DNA of 41,810 bases, taken from contig JAUSJK010000083.1 in the NCBI GenBank assembly GCA_030647255.1, positions 1-41,810 on the forward strand, in the 5' to 3' direction. The first letter of the stretch is position 1. Each line of letters opens with the position of its first letter. The translations under genes were made by a program, and so were the position numbers. Positions 29,882 through 37,674 of the stretch are shown here, one piece after another. The DNA is from a bacterium. GTDB taxonomy: Bacteria > Patescibacteriota > Microgenomatia > UBA1406 > GWC2-37-13. The notes beneath the pieces are model-generated. The model saw nothing but the letters and a program-made list of their open reading frames with translations. It was not told the origin of the DNA and searched no databases.

Positions 29882-32323
29882 ATGAAAAAGTATCTTCCCA
29901 AAGAAATTGAGTCGAAATGGCAAAAGACATGGGAGGAAGAGGAGTTATACAGTTTTGACGTCAATGATAAAACTTCGCGCGGTAAATATTATACGCTCGT
30001 CGAACTTCCATACCCTTCAGGCGATTTACACATCGGTCATTGGTTTTCTTTTGTTACGCCCGATATTCTTTCCCGGTTTAAAAGAATGAGTGGAAACAAC
30101 GTATTTTTTCCCCATGGATTTGACGCGTTTGGTCTTCCGGCCGAAAATGCCGCCATCAAAAGAAAAATTCACCCTCAGGACTGGACGATGAAAAATATCG
30201 AGACGATGACGAATCAGTTTAAAACGATGGGGACGATGATTGACTGGAATTATGTGACGATTACGTGCTTGCCCGAGTACTATAGATGGAATCAATGGAT
30301 ATTTTTGAAAATGTACGAAAAAGGACTCGCCTACAGAGGAAAAACGCTTTCCAACTGGTGCGAGACGGACCAGACGGTGCTTGCGAACGAAAATATTGAA
30401 AATGGTAAGTGTTGGCGATGTGGAAATGAAGTTGTCCAAAAAGAAGTCGCACAATGGTTTCTTAAGATTACAGAGTACGCGGATAGACTAATCTGGCCCG
30501 AGAACCCAGGGGCTAGCCCTGAGCGGAGCCGAAGGGTGGATTGGCCGATGTCCGTGAGAGTGGGACAGAATAATTGGATAGGAAAAAAAGCGGGAATAAA
30601 TATTACCTATAAAATAAAAGGCACGAACGAAACTATTACGTGTTTTACAACTCGACCTGATACAAACTTTGGTGCCACATTTATTGTTCTGGCTCCCGAA
30701 CAGACATTTGTAAAAAGTATTCTCAATAAAAACTCAGAAGTAAAAGCATATGTAGAAAAGGCAGAAAAGAAGTCGGAGTTAGATCGCATGGCTGAAGGAA
30801 GAAAAAAGACAGGAGTGTTTACAGGATATTATGCCATTAATAATCTTAACGGACGTGAGATGTCAATCTGGGTTTCTGATTTTGTCCTCGCCGGATTTGG
30901 GACGGGGGCGGTAGTCGGAGTACCAGGGCATGACCTACGGGATTTTGAATTTGCCACACAATTTGGTATCGACATTATCCGGGTAGTCGTGGGAAAAGAC
31001 GGAGATACTTCAGCTATAACTGATAAAAAGCAAGTCCAAGAAAAAGAAGGAACAATGATCAACTCCGATTTCTTGAATGATCTTGATATCCATGAGGCAA
31101 CAAAAAAAGTGATGGAGTATATAGAAAAAAAAGGTTGGGGGAAAAAGACGGTGACGTATCATATCCGTGATTGGTCCATTTCACGACAGAGATATTGGGG
31201 GACACCTGTACCCATGATTCATTGTCAAAAGTGTGGTATTGTACCCGTTCCTGAAAAAGATCTGCCTATAGAGTTGCCCTACGAAGTAGACTTTACTCCC
31301 AAAGGCAAACCGCCACTTGCTTCGAATGAAGAGTGGGTAAAAACAACCTGTCCAAAATGTTCTGGACCCGCGACACGCGATGCTGAGACTCTGGATACAT
31401 TTTTTGACTCTTCATGGTATTTTTATCGTTATGTTAATCCTGGATATACTAATGGACCATTTGATACACAAAAAGTAAAGAAATTACTGCCTGTCGATAT
31501 TTATTTCGGCGGAGCAGAGCATACGTTAGGTCACACGTTGTACGCCCGTTTCTTCACGAAGTTTTTCAAAGACCTTGGGCTGATCGACTTTGAAGAATTT
31601 GCCTCCAAACGTATTCAACATGGAGTGGTTCTAGGACCCGATGGGAATCGTATGAGTAAGTCAAAGGGCAACGTCGTCAATCCCGACGACATGGTCTCTC
31701 AGTACGGAGCAGACGTGGTGCGTATGTACCTTTGTTTTATGATGCCGTATGAAGCGATCGGTCCGTGGTCGACGGAAGCGATTGAAGGCATGTACCGGTT
31801 CATCAACCGCGTCTGGTATCTATATCAAAATATAGATAAAAGTATAAAACCAGATAAAAAAGACCTCTTTTTTATGCACAAAACTATTAAAAAAGTTGAA
31901 CAGGATATACCGGAAGTCAAGACAAACACGGCTATTGCCGGCATGATGGAGTGGTTGAATTACTTATCCCGGAAAGAAAAAATAAGCGAAGAAGAATATA
32001 AAACATTCCTTACTATACTGGCACCTTTTGCTCCCCATATGACGGAGGAACTCTGGAGAAGCGAGATGAAAGAAAAAGAATCGATCCATCTTCAGCCGTG
32101 GCCACAGGTAGAAGAAAAGTATTTGACAGAAGATGAGGTAAATATCCCCGTACAAGTAAATGGAAAAGTGAGAGGAGTAATAACGGTTTCATCTGCCGAT
32201 TTATCACAAGACACGGTCGTGAAAAAAGCAACTGAAGATGAAAAAGTGAAAAAATATCTAGAAGGCAAAGACTTCAAAGTCGTCTATGTGCAAGGAAAAA
32301 TATTAAACTTGATTGTAAAATAA
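29882..32323 (+). CDS. leuS: Leucyl-tRNA synthetase with repeat-derived insert
   Basis: 813 residues from the ATG at 29882, chosen by the TATAAT 6 nt upstream and the normal N-terminus MKKYLPKEIESKWQKTWEEE. Motifs: YPSGDLHIGH at 44-53, Zn-type Cys pairs (CWRCGN; CQKC, CPKC), CP1 editing domain TTRPDTNFGATF and GTGAVVGVPGHDLRDFEFA, and RMSKSKGNVVNPDDM (KMSKS loop). C-terminal PVQVNGKVRG is typical. At about residues 208-220 the segment ENPGASPERSRRVDW is extra relative to the usual family alignment. It is encoded by DNA matching the loop of the two-hairpin repeats, so it is probably a repeat insertion before the editing domain. The frame is intact. Confidence 0.96.
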   Translation: MKKYLPKEIESKWQKTWEEEELYSFDVNDKTSRGKYYTLVELPYPSGDLHIGHWFSFVTPDILSRFKRMSGNNVFFPHGFDAFGLPAENAAIKRKIHPQDWTMKNIETMTNQFKTMGTMIDWNYVTITCLPEYYRWNQWIFLKMYEKGLAYRGKTLSNWCETDQTVLANENIENGKCWRCGNEVVQKEVAQWFLKITEYADRLIWPENPGASPERSRRVDWPMSVRVGQNNWIGKKAGINITYKIKGTNETITCFTTRPDTNFGATFIVLAPEQTFVKSILNKNSEVKAYVEKAEKKSELDRMAEGRKKTGVFTGYYAINNLNGREMSIWVSDFVLAGFGTGAVVGVPGHDLRDFEFATQFGIDIIRVVVGKDGDTSAITDKKQVQEKEGTMINSDFLNDLDIHEATKKVMEYIEKKGWGKKTVTYHIRDWSISRQRYWGTPVPMIHCQKCGIVPVPEKDLPIELPYEVDFTPKGKPPLASNEEWVKTTCPKCSGPATRDAETLDTFFDSSWYFYRYVNPGYTNGPFDTQKVKKLLPVDIYFGGAEHTLGHTLYARFFTKFFKDLGLIDFEEFASKRIQHGVVLGPDGNRMSKSKGNVVNPDDMVSQYGADVVRMYLCFMMPYEAIGPWSTEAIEGMYRFINRVWYLYQNIDKSIKPDKKDLFFMHKTIKKVEQDIPEVKTNTAIAGMMEWLNYLSRKEKISEEEYKTFLTILAPFAPHMTEELWRSEMKEKESIHLQPWPQVEEKYLTEDEVNIPVQVNGKVRGVITVSSADLSQDTVVKKATEDEKVKKYLEGKDFKVVYVQGKILNLIVK
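30502..30541. repeat. Repeat-derived segment inside leuS
   Basis: Contains CCTGAGCGGAGCCGAAGG, a close match to CCTGAGCGAAGTCGAAGG in intergenic copy 8, flanked by an AGGGGCTAGCCCT stem. It encodes NPGASPERSRRV. Confidence 0.8.
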
Positions 32324-32386
32324 TTGGACTGTTACTTTAATCCAACCAACCTTCGAGGTTAGTCAGCCTGATAGGAAAGTCTAGTT

Positions 32387-33010
32387 TTACTTCTCTACGA
32401 CTTTACAATCTTCATCAATGTCGAGAAGAATAAGCTCATCGTTATCTTGTTTTTCATGGGGCATAATTTCTCCAATGGTAGCGTATGTTAAGTATTCTAC
32501 GATATATCTGTTAAAAATAGAGTGTCCAATGAGAAGTACTTTACTTTTGTAAGGCAATTTCTTCATTTCTTCGCCAAAACTTATTACTCTTTTTCCTACT
32601 GACTCCATTGTTTCTTCCTGCGGAAATTTGCCGGTCAACAAAGATTTATTAGTACCTCTAAAGTATAGATGGTGTGACAATCTACCTGGAAGAATAAGTC
32701 CTAGTTCTCGTTCGATGTCCTCTTTATTCTTGCCAATAAGGTCTGTGTGGTATCTTTCGTTCAATCTATTATCTATTTTTACGTTCGGCATATTTTTATA
32801 TTGAGGAAAGATAAGTGCGAGTGTTTCGATAGTGCGAAGAGTGTTACTGGAAAAAATAATGTCGAGCGCCATATTGTTTTCAATAAAATGTTTCTTCCAG
32901 CGTAAAGCCTGTTCTTTCCCTTTTTGAGTTAAATGACTTGAGTCAGGAGCTTGAATCCGTTTTTCCAGATTCCAATTAGTCTCCCCATGGCGGATAAGAT
33001 AGACTTTCAT
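32387..33010 (-). CDS. Histidine phosphatase family protein (phosphoglycerate mutase-like)
   Basis: 207 residues. The catalytic motif is MKVYLIRHGETNWNLEKRIQ with RHGE at 7-10; the second His is in VLLIGHSIFNRYI. Arg and Glu of the phosphate pocket are suggested by SSNTLRTIETLALIF and RLNERYHTDLIG. The fold covers phosphoglycerate mutases, cobalamin phosphatases and others, so the substrate is unknown. Its start overlaps the PIN toxin stop by 4 bp, making it the third gene of an overlapping HTH-PIN-phosphatase operon. Confidence 0.85.
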   Translation of the reverse strand: MKVYLIRHGETNWNLEKRIQAPDSSHLTQKGKEQALRWKKHFIENNMALDIIFSSNTLRTIETLALIFPQYKNMPNVKIDNRLNERYHTDLIGKNKEDIERELGLILPGRLSHHLYFRGTNKSLLTGKFPQEETMESVGKRVISFGEEMKKLPYKSKVLLIGHSIFNRYIVEYLTYATIGEIMPHEKQDNDELILLDIDEDCKVVEK

Positions 33011-33423
33011 AAGCTACGGACATACTGAAGAAATAATGCTGGAGTGAGAATAACAATCTTGAAATCTTCTTTTATTTTATTCCTATTATAATCTTTGAGA
33101 TTGTAAGTTATTAAAAAGTGACTTTTTGAGGAGACTGCCCCGGCTACAATATGAGAATCGTCCTCATCAAACACATAGGTCTTAAAATCTCTTTTGATCG
33201 TTGGTACAGAATCGGAAAGTTTTATAGTTTTACAGTTCTTTGTCACAGAGTCAATATTATTTTTACCAATAGAAAGCCTCTTAGCTACTATGTGGATTTC
33301 TTTAATAGATATGGTGGAAATGTATTTTTCAACTTTTTTTTCTGATAAAAGAATATGGGCTGCTCCTTTTGAGGAAATAGTAGAAGATATAACTACGTCA
33401 GTGTCAAAAAAAACTTTGATCAT
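33007..33423 (-). CDS. PIN-domain protein, partner of HTH_17-type antitoxin
   Basis: 138 residues. IKVFFDTDVVISSTISSKGA gives the first Asp residues (7, 9), STISIKEIHIVAKRLS the Glu, and DEDDSHIVAGAVSSKSHFLI plus TYNLKDYN the last acids, a complete PIN site. Expected ribonuclease activity. It overlaps the upstream HTH gene by 4 bp and the downstream phosphatase by 4 bp, implying tight coupling of all three. Confidence 0.82.
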   Translation of the reverse strand: MIKVFFDTDVVISSTISSKGAAHILLSEKKVEKYISTISIKEIHIVAKRLSIGKNNIDSVTKNCKTIKLSDSVPTIKRDFKTYVFDEDDSHIVAGAVSSKSHFLITYNLKDYNRNKIKEDFKIVILTPALFLQYVRSL

Positions 33424-33686
33424 GCATTTTTTCTTACTTTTTTGACTTCCTGGTGGATCTTATTGATAGTTTGTAAATCTTCCTGTTGGGCTTGATATAG
33501 ATCAAGATCAAGACCGCTAAATACAAATGAAAGAGAAGCTGGAGGAACTCTATATACTTTGCCTATTTTCTTGGCGATAATTTCCCCTTTTTTGATAAGC
33601 TCGTAGACAGTGTTTCTGGAAAGCTGTAAAATAGAGGCTACCTCGTCTGGTGTGTATGTTTTTGGATACGAAACTTGATTAAACAT
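33420..33686 (-). CDS. Excisionase/MerR-like HTH (HTH_17) antitoxin
   Basis: 88 residues. YTPDEVASILQLSRNTVYEL and IKKGEIIAKKIGKVYRVPPA form the excisionase-type winged HTH. The tail (QAQQEDLQTINKIHQEVKKV) is a helix likely to contact the PIN protein. Proteins of this type paired with PIN toxins act as antitoxin and autorepressor. The promoter is strong, with the ATG 6 nt from the -10. Confidence 0.82.
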   Translation of the reverse strand: MFNQVSYPKTYTPDEVASILQLSRNTVYELIKKGEIIAKKIGKVYRVPPASLSFVFSGLDLDLYQAQQEDLQTINKIHQEVKKVRKNA

Positions 33687-33692
33687 AACTAG

Positions 33693-33721
33693 ATAGTACT
33701 AAACATGATTGGATTTGTCAA
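33693..33721 (-). promoter_or_regulatory. Promoter of the HTH-PIN-phosphatase operon, leaderless
   Basis: On the minus strand, TTGACA (33721-33716), a 17-nt spacer, TACTAT (33698-33693), then 6 nt to the ATG at 33686. AATCATGTTTA and ATGTTTAATCA lie on either side and may be operator half-sites. Confidence 0.7.
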
Positions 33722-33847
33722 CTTCTTATGCAAGGAGAAATGAATGATAGAGTAGATATGTCTCATTTTGAAGATGTGGTTAGCGAAAGTAATTAGAGAT
33801 ATACTCATAAGTAGAAGAAATTTAGCTCTGAGAATAATAAGAATCTA

Positions 33848-34630
33848 CTATTCAATTAATTTTAATACTCTTGTCAATGTTCTCCAGATAATATAACAAT
33901 CCAAATTAAGACTCGCGCGATTGGCATAAAACATATCCAGATGATATCTTGTCTCGTCGTTTTTTAATGATGAGCCAAGAGTTTGATTCGTTCCTGACAG
34001 TCCTAGTGGACCTTCTGAATATCTTTGTTCCCATGTGATATATCTGGTTTTAGACCAAGCACGTCTCAAATGTTCAAGACCATAATCGGCTGAAGGTCTA
34101 ATCCCGTTAAGTGAAAGTTGTCCCAGTATTACCTGAAAGAGTTGAGGCAATTCTTCCAGTTGATACTCTCGCATGAACTTTCCTAGTGTAGTGCATCGAG
34201 GATCTTCTTGAGGGGCTTTGCCTTTGGCAAAAAGCATATAATTTGCTCCTGAGTCTTTGCCTTCACGCATGGTTCGTATTTTTAGGATGTGCATATCGTC
34301 TCCTGCAGGACTAACTCTTTTTCCCATATAAAACATGGATCCTCCATCTTCAAGCTTTTTGGCAGTTGCCAAGATAGCAATAGGGACAAAGCCTACAATA
34401 CTTGATGGCACGGCTACCGCAAGATCAAATGCTCTTTTCCATGGACTATGTAAGTAGGCTGCACCTTCTAAGGAACATATTTTATGTAACGATTGAGCAA
34501 TTCGTGTGTTTTCTCGGCGAAAGTATCGATCGATTCTCGAAACGACATTTTGTACTCTATCGTTCGATTGACGTAGTGAAGAATTTACAGATTGAGTTGA
34601 AGAAAAATTATTGTACCGTTCAGTTGACAT
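33848..34630 (-). CDS. Bacterial sugar transferase (polyprenyl-phosphate sugar-1-phosphate transferase)
   Basis: 260 residues from the ATG at 34630; a TTG 15 nt upstream is less likely. One hydrophobic hairpin or helix (residues about 70-88) precedes the catalytic domain. That domain includes KRVSPAGDDMHILKIRTMRE, GKFMREYQLEELPQLFQVIL and GQLSLNGIRPS, the signature of the WcaJ/PglC family, which loads a sugar phosphate onto a lipid carrier to start polysaccharide or glycan synthesis. The first 60 residues are low complexity (Ser/Asn/Arg). It diverges from rnhB. The two GT-C-like genes downstream on the other strand could act on the same glycans. Confidence 0.85.
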   Translation of the reverse strand: MSTERYNNFSSTQSVNSSLRQSNDRVQNVVSRIDRYFRRENTRIAQSLHKICSLEGAAYLHSPWKRAFDLAVAVPSSIVGFVPIAILATAKKLEDGGSMFYMGKRVSPAGDDMHILKIRTMREGKDSGANYMLFAKGKAPQEDPRCTTLGKFMREYQLEELPQLFQVILGQLSLNGIRPSADYGLEHLRRAWSKTRYITWEQRYSEGPLGLSGTNQTLGSSLKNDETRYHLDMFYANRASLNLDCYIIWRTLTRVLKLIE

Positions 34631-34839
34631 ATAAGATATAACCAATGAACGCTTCTAATGGCATATCTCGTAAGCCACCCATATAAACGATCCTTACAGA
34701 ACTTACCGTTGATAGTCGGCGATCTTGGTCTGGAAGATGAGATGTCATATAACTGCATATAATATCATAAAATTAGCAATCTTACTATAAGCTTTGTGGC
34801 TTCATAAGTAGTCAAACAGAATGCTATTTTCTTTATATA

Positions 34840-35487
34840 ATGAAACTTATGTTTCCTGATTTTTCCTTCGAAAAACTATTTTGGGATAAAAAGTGCTTGG
34901 TAATCGGAGTGGACGAGGTCGGGAGGGGAGCCTTGGCAGGACCGATCTATGCGGGGGCAATTTGTTTTTATCCTGAGGAAGCGGAAAAGATACAAAAATT
35001 AAAGATTAAGGACTGTAAAGCATTGTCTCCAGTGCAAAGAATTCAGACATCTAAAACGATATACGAATATACTTCTGCATTTTGTATCTCATCGATTAGT
35101 ACGGACGTCATAAATAAAAAAGGTATCTCATATGCTAATAGGGAAGCACTCAAGTTGGCCGTGAGAGGTCTTTTGGATAAAATAAAGCCGAAAGAAAAGA
35201 AGATCATCGTACTTGTCGATGGATATCCCGTGCCTGATTTGGAAACATTAGGTGTCACTCAAGTGTCTATTCTTCAAGGAGACTCGAAAAGTATCTCCAT
35301 CGCCTCAGCCTCTGTCATTGCGAAGGTTGCCCGCGATACATACATGATTACTCTTCACGAAGAGTTTCCAATGTATGCTTGGAAAGAAAATAAAGGATAT
35401 GGAACAAAGAGGCACCTAGAAGGTCTTAAAAAACATAAGAGCTGCAAGTATCATCGTACTCTTTTCATCCGTAAAGCCCTTTCGTAA
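34840..35487 (+). CDS. rnhB: Ribonuclease HII
   Basis: 215 residues. The metal-binding motif VIGVDEVGRGALAGPIYAGA has the Asp-Glu pair; IKDCKALSPVQRIQTSKTIY, VLVDGYPVPD (third Asp) and QGDSKSISIASASVIAKVAR (fourth acidic residue) complete the site. The C-terminal ENKGYGTKRHLEGLKKH segment is also standard. It removes ribonucleotides from DNA and RNA in RNA-DNA hybrids. No close operon partner. Confidence 0.95.
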   Translation: MKLMFPDFSFEKLFWDKKCLVIGVDEVGRGALAGPIYAGAICFYPEEAEKIQKLKIKDCKALSPVQRIQTSKTIYEYTSAFCISSISTDVINKKGISYANREALKLAVRGLLDKIKPKEKKIIVLVDGYPVPDLETLGVTQVSILQGDSKSISIASASVIAKVARDTYMITLHEEFPMYAWKENKGYGTKRHLEGLKKHKSCKYHRTLFIRKALS

Positions 35488-35814
35488 GTATATGAAAATG
35501 GATACATTCTCTCTAGACTGTCCTGATAATCTACGCCACCCCCGAGGTGTACATGACTCCATTACGCCATTATAATGGAATGAATATAGAGATCTCTATA
35601 TTAGGCTATTTTTTCTCATATAGATTTTCTCAATGCATACATACTTATGTAAAAAATGCTTCGATTATTCGAATAATCGAAGCATCAAAGAAAGGCTTTT
35701 TTTTAGTTCATAATCTGTATGAAGAATGGTATAATAATCAGATTCGAGAATGTGTTATCGCTTCTGAGTACTAGTGGGCCTGCCCGCTCAGTTCTGAACG
35801 AAGTGATGAACAGC
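35488..35814. other. Palindrome-rich intergenic region without a convincing gene
   Basis: About 330 bp between rnhB and the tRNA region. It contains three perfect palindromes: CCATTATAATGG (near 35567), AATATAGAGA plus its complement (35583-35602) and the 30-bp one at 35656-35685, the last followed by a T-run. The one open frame overlapping it (35547-35774) has no recognisable features. Confidence 0.5.
35656..35685. terminator. 30-bp perfect palindrome followed by T-run
   Basis: ATGCTTCGATTATTC followed directly by its reverse complement, then after 11 nt GGC and a run of T at 35697-35704. It could be a terminator for rnhB or a protein-binding palindrome. Confidence 0.4.
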
Positions 35815-35940
35815 GGGTCCGTAGCTCAATGGTACCCGCCCGCCTCGCAAGCGAGCGTCAAAGCTTGACGAGAGCGTTGCGGGCAGGCCTGCCCGCCATG
35901 CTAGTCGCAAGGCGTTGCAGGCGGGGAGCAGCAGGTATGG
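35774..35940. repeat. GC-rich hairpin cluster around a tRNA fragment
   Basis: Strikingly GC-rich against AT-rich surroundings. It includes CTCGC-AA-GCGAG, CGTCAA-AGC-TTGACG and the 18-bp perfect palindrome GCGGGCAGGCCTGCCCGC (35879-35896). It resembles a mobile palindromic repeat cluster. Confidence 0.7.
35815..35834 (+). pseudogene. 5' fragment of tRNA-Lys
   Basis: GGGTCCGTAGCTCAATGGTA is identical to the first 20 nt of the complete tRNA-Lys 170 bp downstream. The match stops there and GC-rich hairpin DNA follows. It cannot fold as a tRNA. Confidence 0.75.
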
Positions 35941-35984
35941 TTTTATACGCACGTTCATAGATAATCTTAAAAAAATAGAACATA

Positions 35985-36056
35985 GGGTCCGTAGCTCAAT
36001 GGTAGAGCAGCAGCCTTTTAAGCTGTTGGTTGAGAGTTCGAGTCTCTCCGGACTCA
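35985..36056 (+). tRNA. tRNA-Lys(TTT)
   Basis: The acceptor stem GGGTCCG pairs with CGGACTC (one G-T). The D arm has GCTC-AATGGTA-GAGC, the anticodon loop is CTTTTAA with anticodon TTT, and the T arm has GAGTTCGAGTCTC. Discriminator A; the 3' CCA is not encoded. It lies 5 nt before a membrane glycosyltransferase gene, so the two may share a transcript. Confidence 0.93.
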
Positions 36057-36061
36057 CATAG

Positions 36062-37456
36062 ATGAAGAAAATTTCCTCAGATACATTTTTACTTCTTATT
36101 CTCCTCATCTTCATAATCAAAGGGATTTTCTTTATTTTTCTTGTCCCTCCTTGGGAGGCGCCTGATGAGCCGGGGCATGTGGCCTATGTGGAATATCTAT
36201 ATAAATTTAAAAATCTACCTTCAGCATTGAAACCTTTGATATCGTTGAGTATCAATAGATCGTTTGAAGAGAATAAGAAAATATTAAAAAACATACGGAC
36301 AAAAAAATTAAATACTATAGAAAAAAAAGACTTGTGGAATAGGTCTGACAGACGACTTGATCCGGCTCCAGTCAACCTTGCGTCTCATCCACCGTTATAT
36401 TATATATATCTTCTTCCTTTTTATATCATATCTCTTCCATTTTCGAGCTATCTCACTCTTGTATTCTTAAGGTTCGCCTCTGTTATCTTAGGTCTATGGT
36501 CTCTATTTATCACCTTTTCTTTAGGAAAAAAACTATTCAAAAAAAATATCAACTTAAGTTATCTGCTGGTATTTCTCGTCAGTTTTCAACCTATGTTTTC
36601 ATTTACGCACGCGGTGGTCAATAGCGATGCGTTCGTGATATTTGCATTTCTCTATTTTTTAAACAATGCTTTGGAGATTGTAAAGAAAAAGAAAGTGTTT
36701 CATAAAGATCTATTTACTTTAACTCTGGTTGCTGGTTTTGGACCCCTGATGAAACCCCAGTTAGTGATACTTTTTATCGTATTTGGATTAGTTCTTAGAT
36801 GGGTCAAAGTCTCTAGAAAGAAGTTTTTCGCCTTTTTTTCCCTTCCTCTAGTTCCTACCATCATCTGGTTTTTCTACAAGTATTTGATGGAGGGAGGAAG
36901 GTTTATATCTTATTCAGTTCAAGTTACAGGAGATACTGCAAGACCAATCTGGATGTATCCGGTGGAATTTATTTTGCAAAAACAACCCGCCGGCATATTT
37001 ATGAGCTTTTGGGGATTTTTCGGCTGGCTTAATGTGCCTATGCCCAAGTGGATCTATCTTCTTTTCCTGGCGGTTATTGTGTGCGGAGTGGGAGGGTGGT
37101 TTACAAGAGTAAAAAAAATACGTTCGCAAAAAATATCGAAAGAAAACATTCTATTATTTTCAGCGTGTTTTTTGTACGTTCTATCCATAGTCGTCTTTGA
37201 TATCCAAGTCTTCGCTCTCGCACACCATTTCGTTATTCACGGCCGTTATCTCGCTCCCATATTACCTTTTCTACTGGTATTTATTGTTCAAGGAATAAGT
37301 TTCTATTCTCAACAATTATTTCGAAATATATTATTGACTTTAACTATAGCTACTTTTATTCTCTCGTCAGTTGTGATGTATATGACTTTATCTCACTATT
37401 ATTACGGTATAAACTTCGTTGACCCCTTTTATCTTCTTAAATTTTATAAACTTTAA
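36062..37456 (+). CDS. Polytopic membrane glycosyltransferase-like protein (DUF2142-like, GT-C fold)
   Basis: 464 residues with 10 or more transmembrane helices. The first external loop has VPPWEAPDEPGHVAYVEYLY, an acidic motif placed as in GT-C enzymes and DUF2142 proteins, then PAPVNLASHPPLYYIYLLPF. A late HFVIHGRYLAPILPFLLVF is also typical. GT-C proteins move sugars from lipid carriers outside the membrane. The ATG lies 5 nt after the tRNA-Lys end with no Shine-Dalgarno sequence, so the mRNA may begin after tRNA processing. Donor and acceptor unknown. Confidence 0.8.
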   Translation: MKKISSDTFLLLILLIFIIKGIFFIFLVPPWEAPDEPGHVAYVEYLYKFKNLPSALKPLISLSINRSFEENKKILKNIRTKKLNTIEKKDLWNRSDRRLDPAPVNLASHPPLYYIYLLPFYIISLPFSSYLTLVFLRFASVILGLWSLFITFSLGKKLFKKNINLSYLLVFLVSFQPMFSFTHAVVNSDAFVIFAFLYFLNNALEIVKKKKVFHKDLFTLTLVAGFGPLMKPQLVILFIVFGLVLRWVKVSRKKFFAFFSLPLVPTIIWFFYKYLMEGGRFISYSVQVTGDTARPIWMYPVEFILQKQPAGIFMSFWGFFGWLNVPMPKWIYLLFLAVIVCGVGGWFTRVKKIRSQKISKENILLFSACFLYVLSIVVFDIQVFALAHHFVIHGRYLAPILPFLLVFIVQGISFYSQQLFRNILLTLTIATFILSSVVMYMTLSHYYYGINFVDPFYLLKFYKL

Positions 37457-37463
37457 CTCAATA

Positions 37464-37598
37464 GGTCATCCTGGCCTGCCTGCCGGCAGGCAGGTAAGTC
37501 CTTCGGCGTTGCTCAGGACGCATCCAGGATCGTAGTTAATTCGTTGACAACGATTCTGGAGTCTCCCGAGGACAAACCTCGGGATCCCCAGAATGACG
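37464..37598. repeat. Two-hairpin intergenic repeat, copy 10
   Basis: Begins GGTCATCCTGG and ends CCAGAATGACG. The first arm carries a nested 20-bp perfect palindrome (CCTGCCTGCC plus complement, 37475-37494), and the second a CTCCCGAGG/CCTCGGGA stem. Confidence 0.85.
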
Positions 37599-37653
37599 AT
37601 GTTAGTGATGAAGAGTTTTTTTATTTTCGGACGCTATTTTTTCCAAATTTTGA

Positions 37654-37659
37654 TATACT
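37654..37659 (+). promoter_or_regulatory. -10 box of the M16 peptidase gene
   Basis: TATACT 15 nt before the ATG at 37675. Confidence 0.4.
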
Positions 37660-37674
37660 TTCGATTGATCTATT

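Noticed and set aside
35547-35774. 75-residue frame after rnhB
   Set aside because: It runs across two perfect palindromes and a T-run, and has no family-like features.
37464-37598. Rho-independent terminator after the glycosyltransferase gene
   Set aside because: The structure belongs to the repeat family and has no T-run; a terminator role is possible but not shown.
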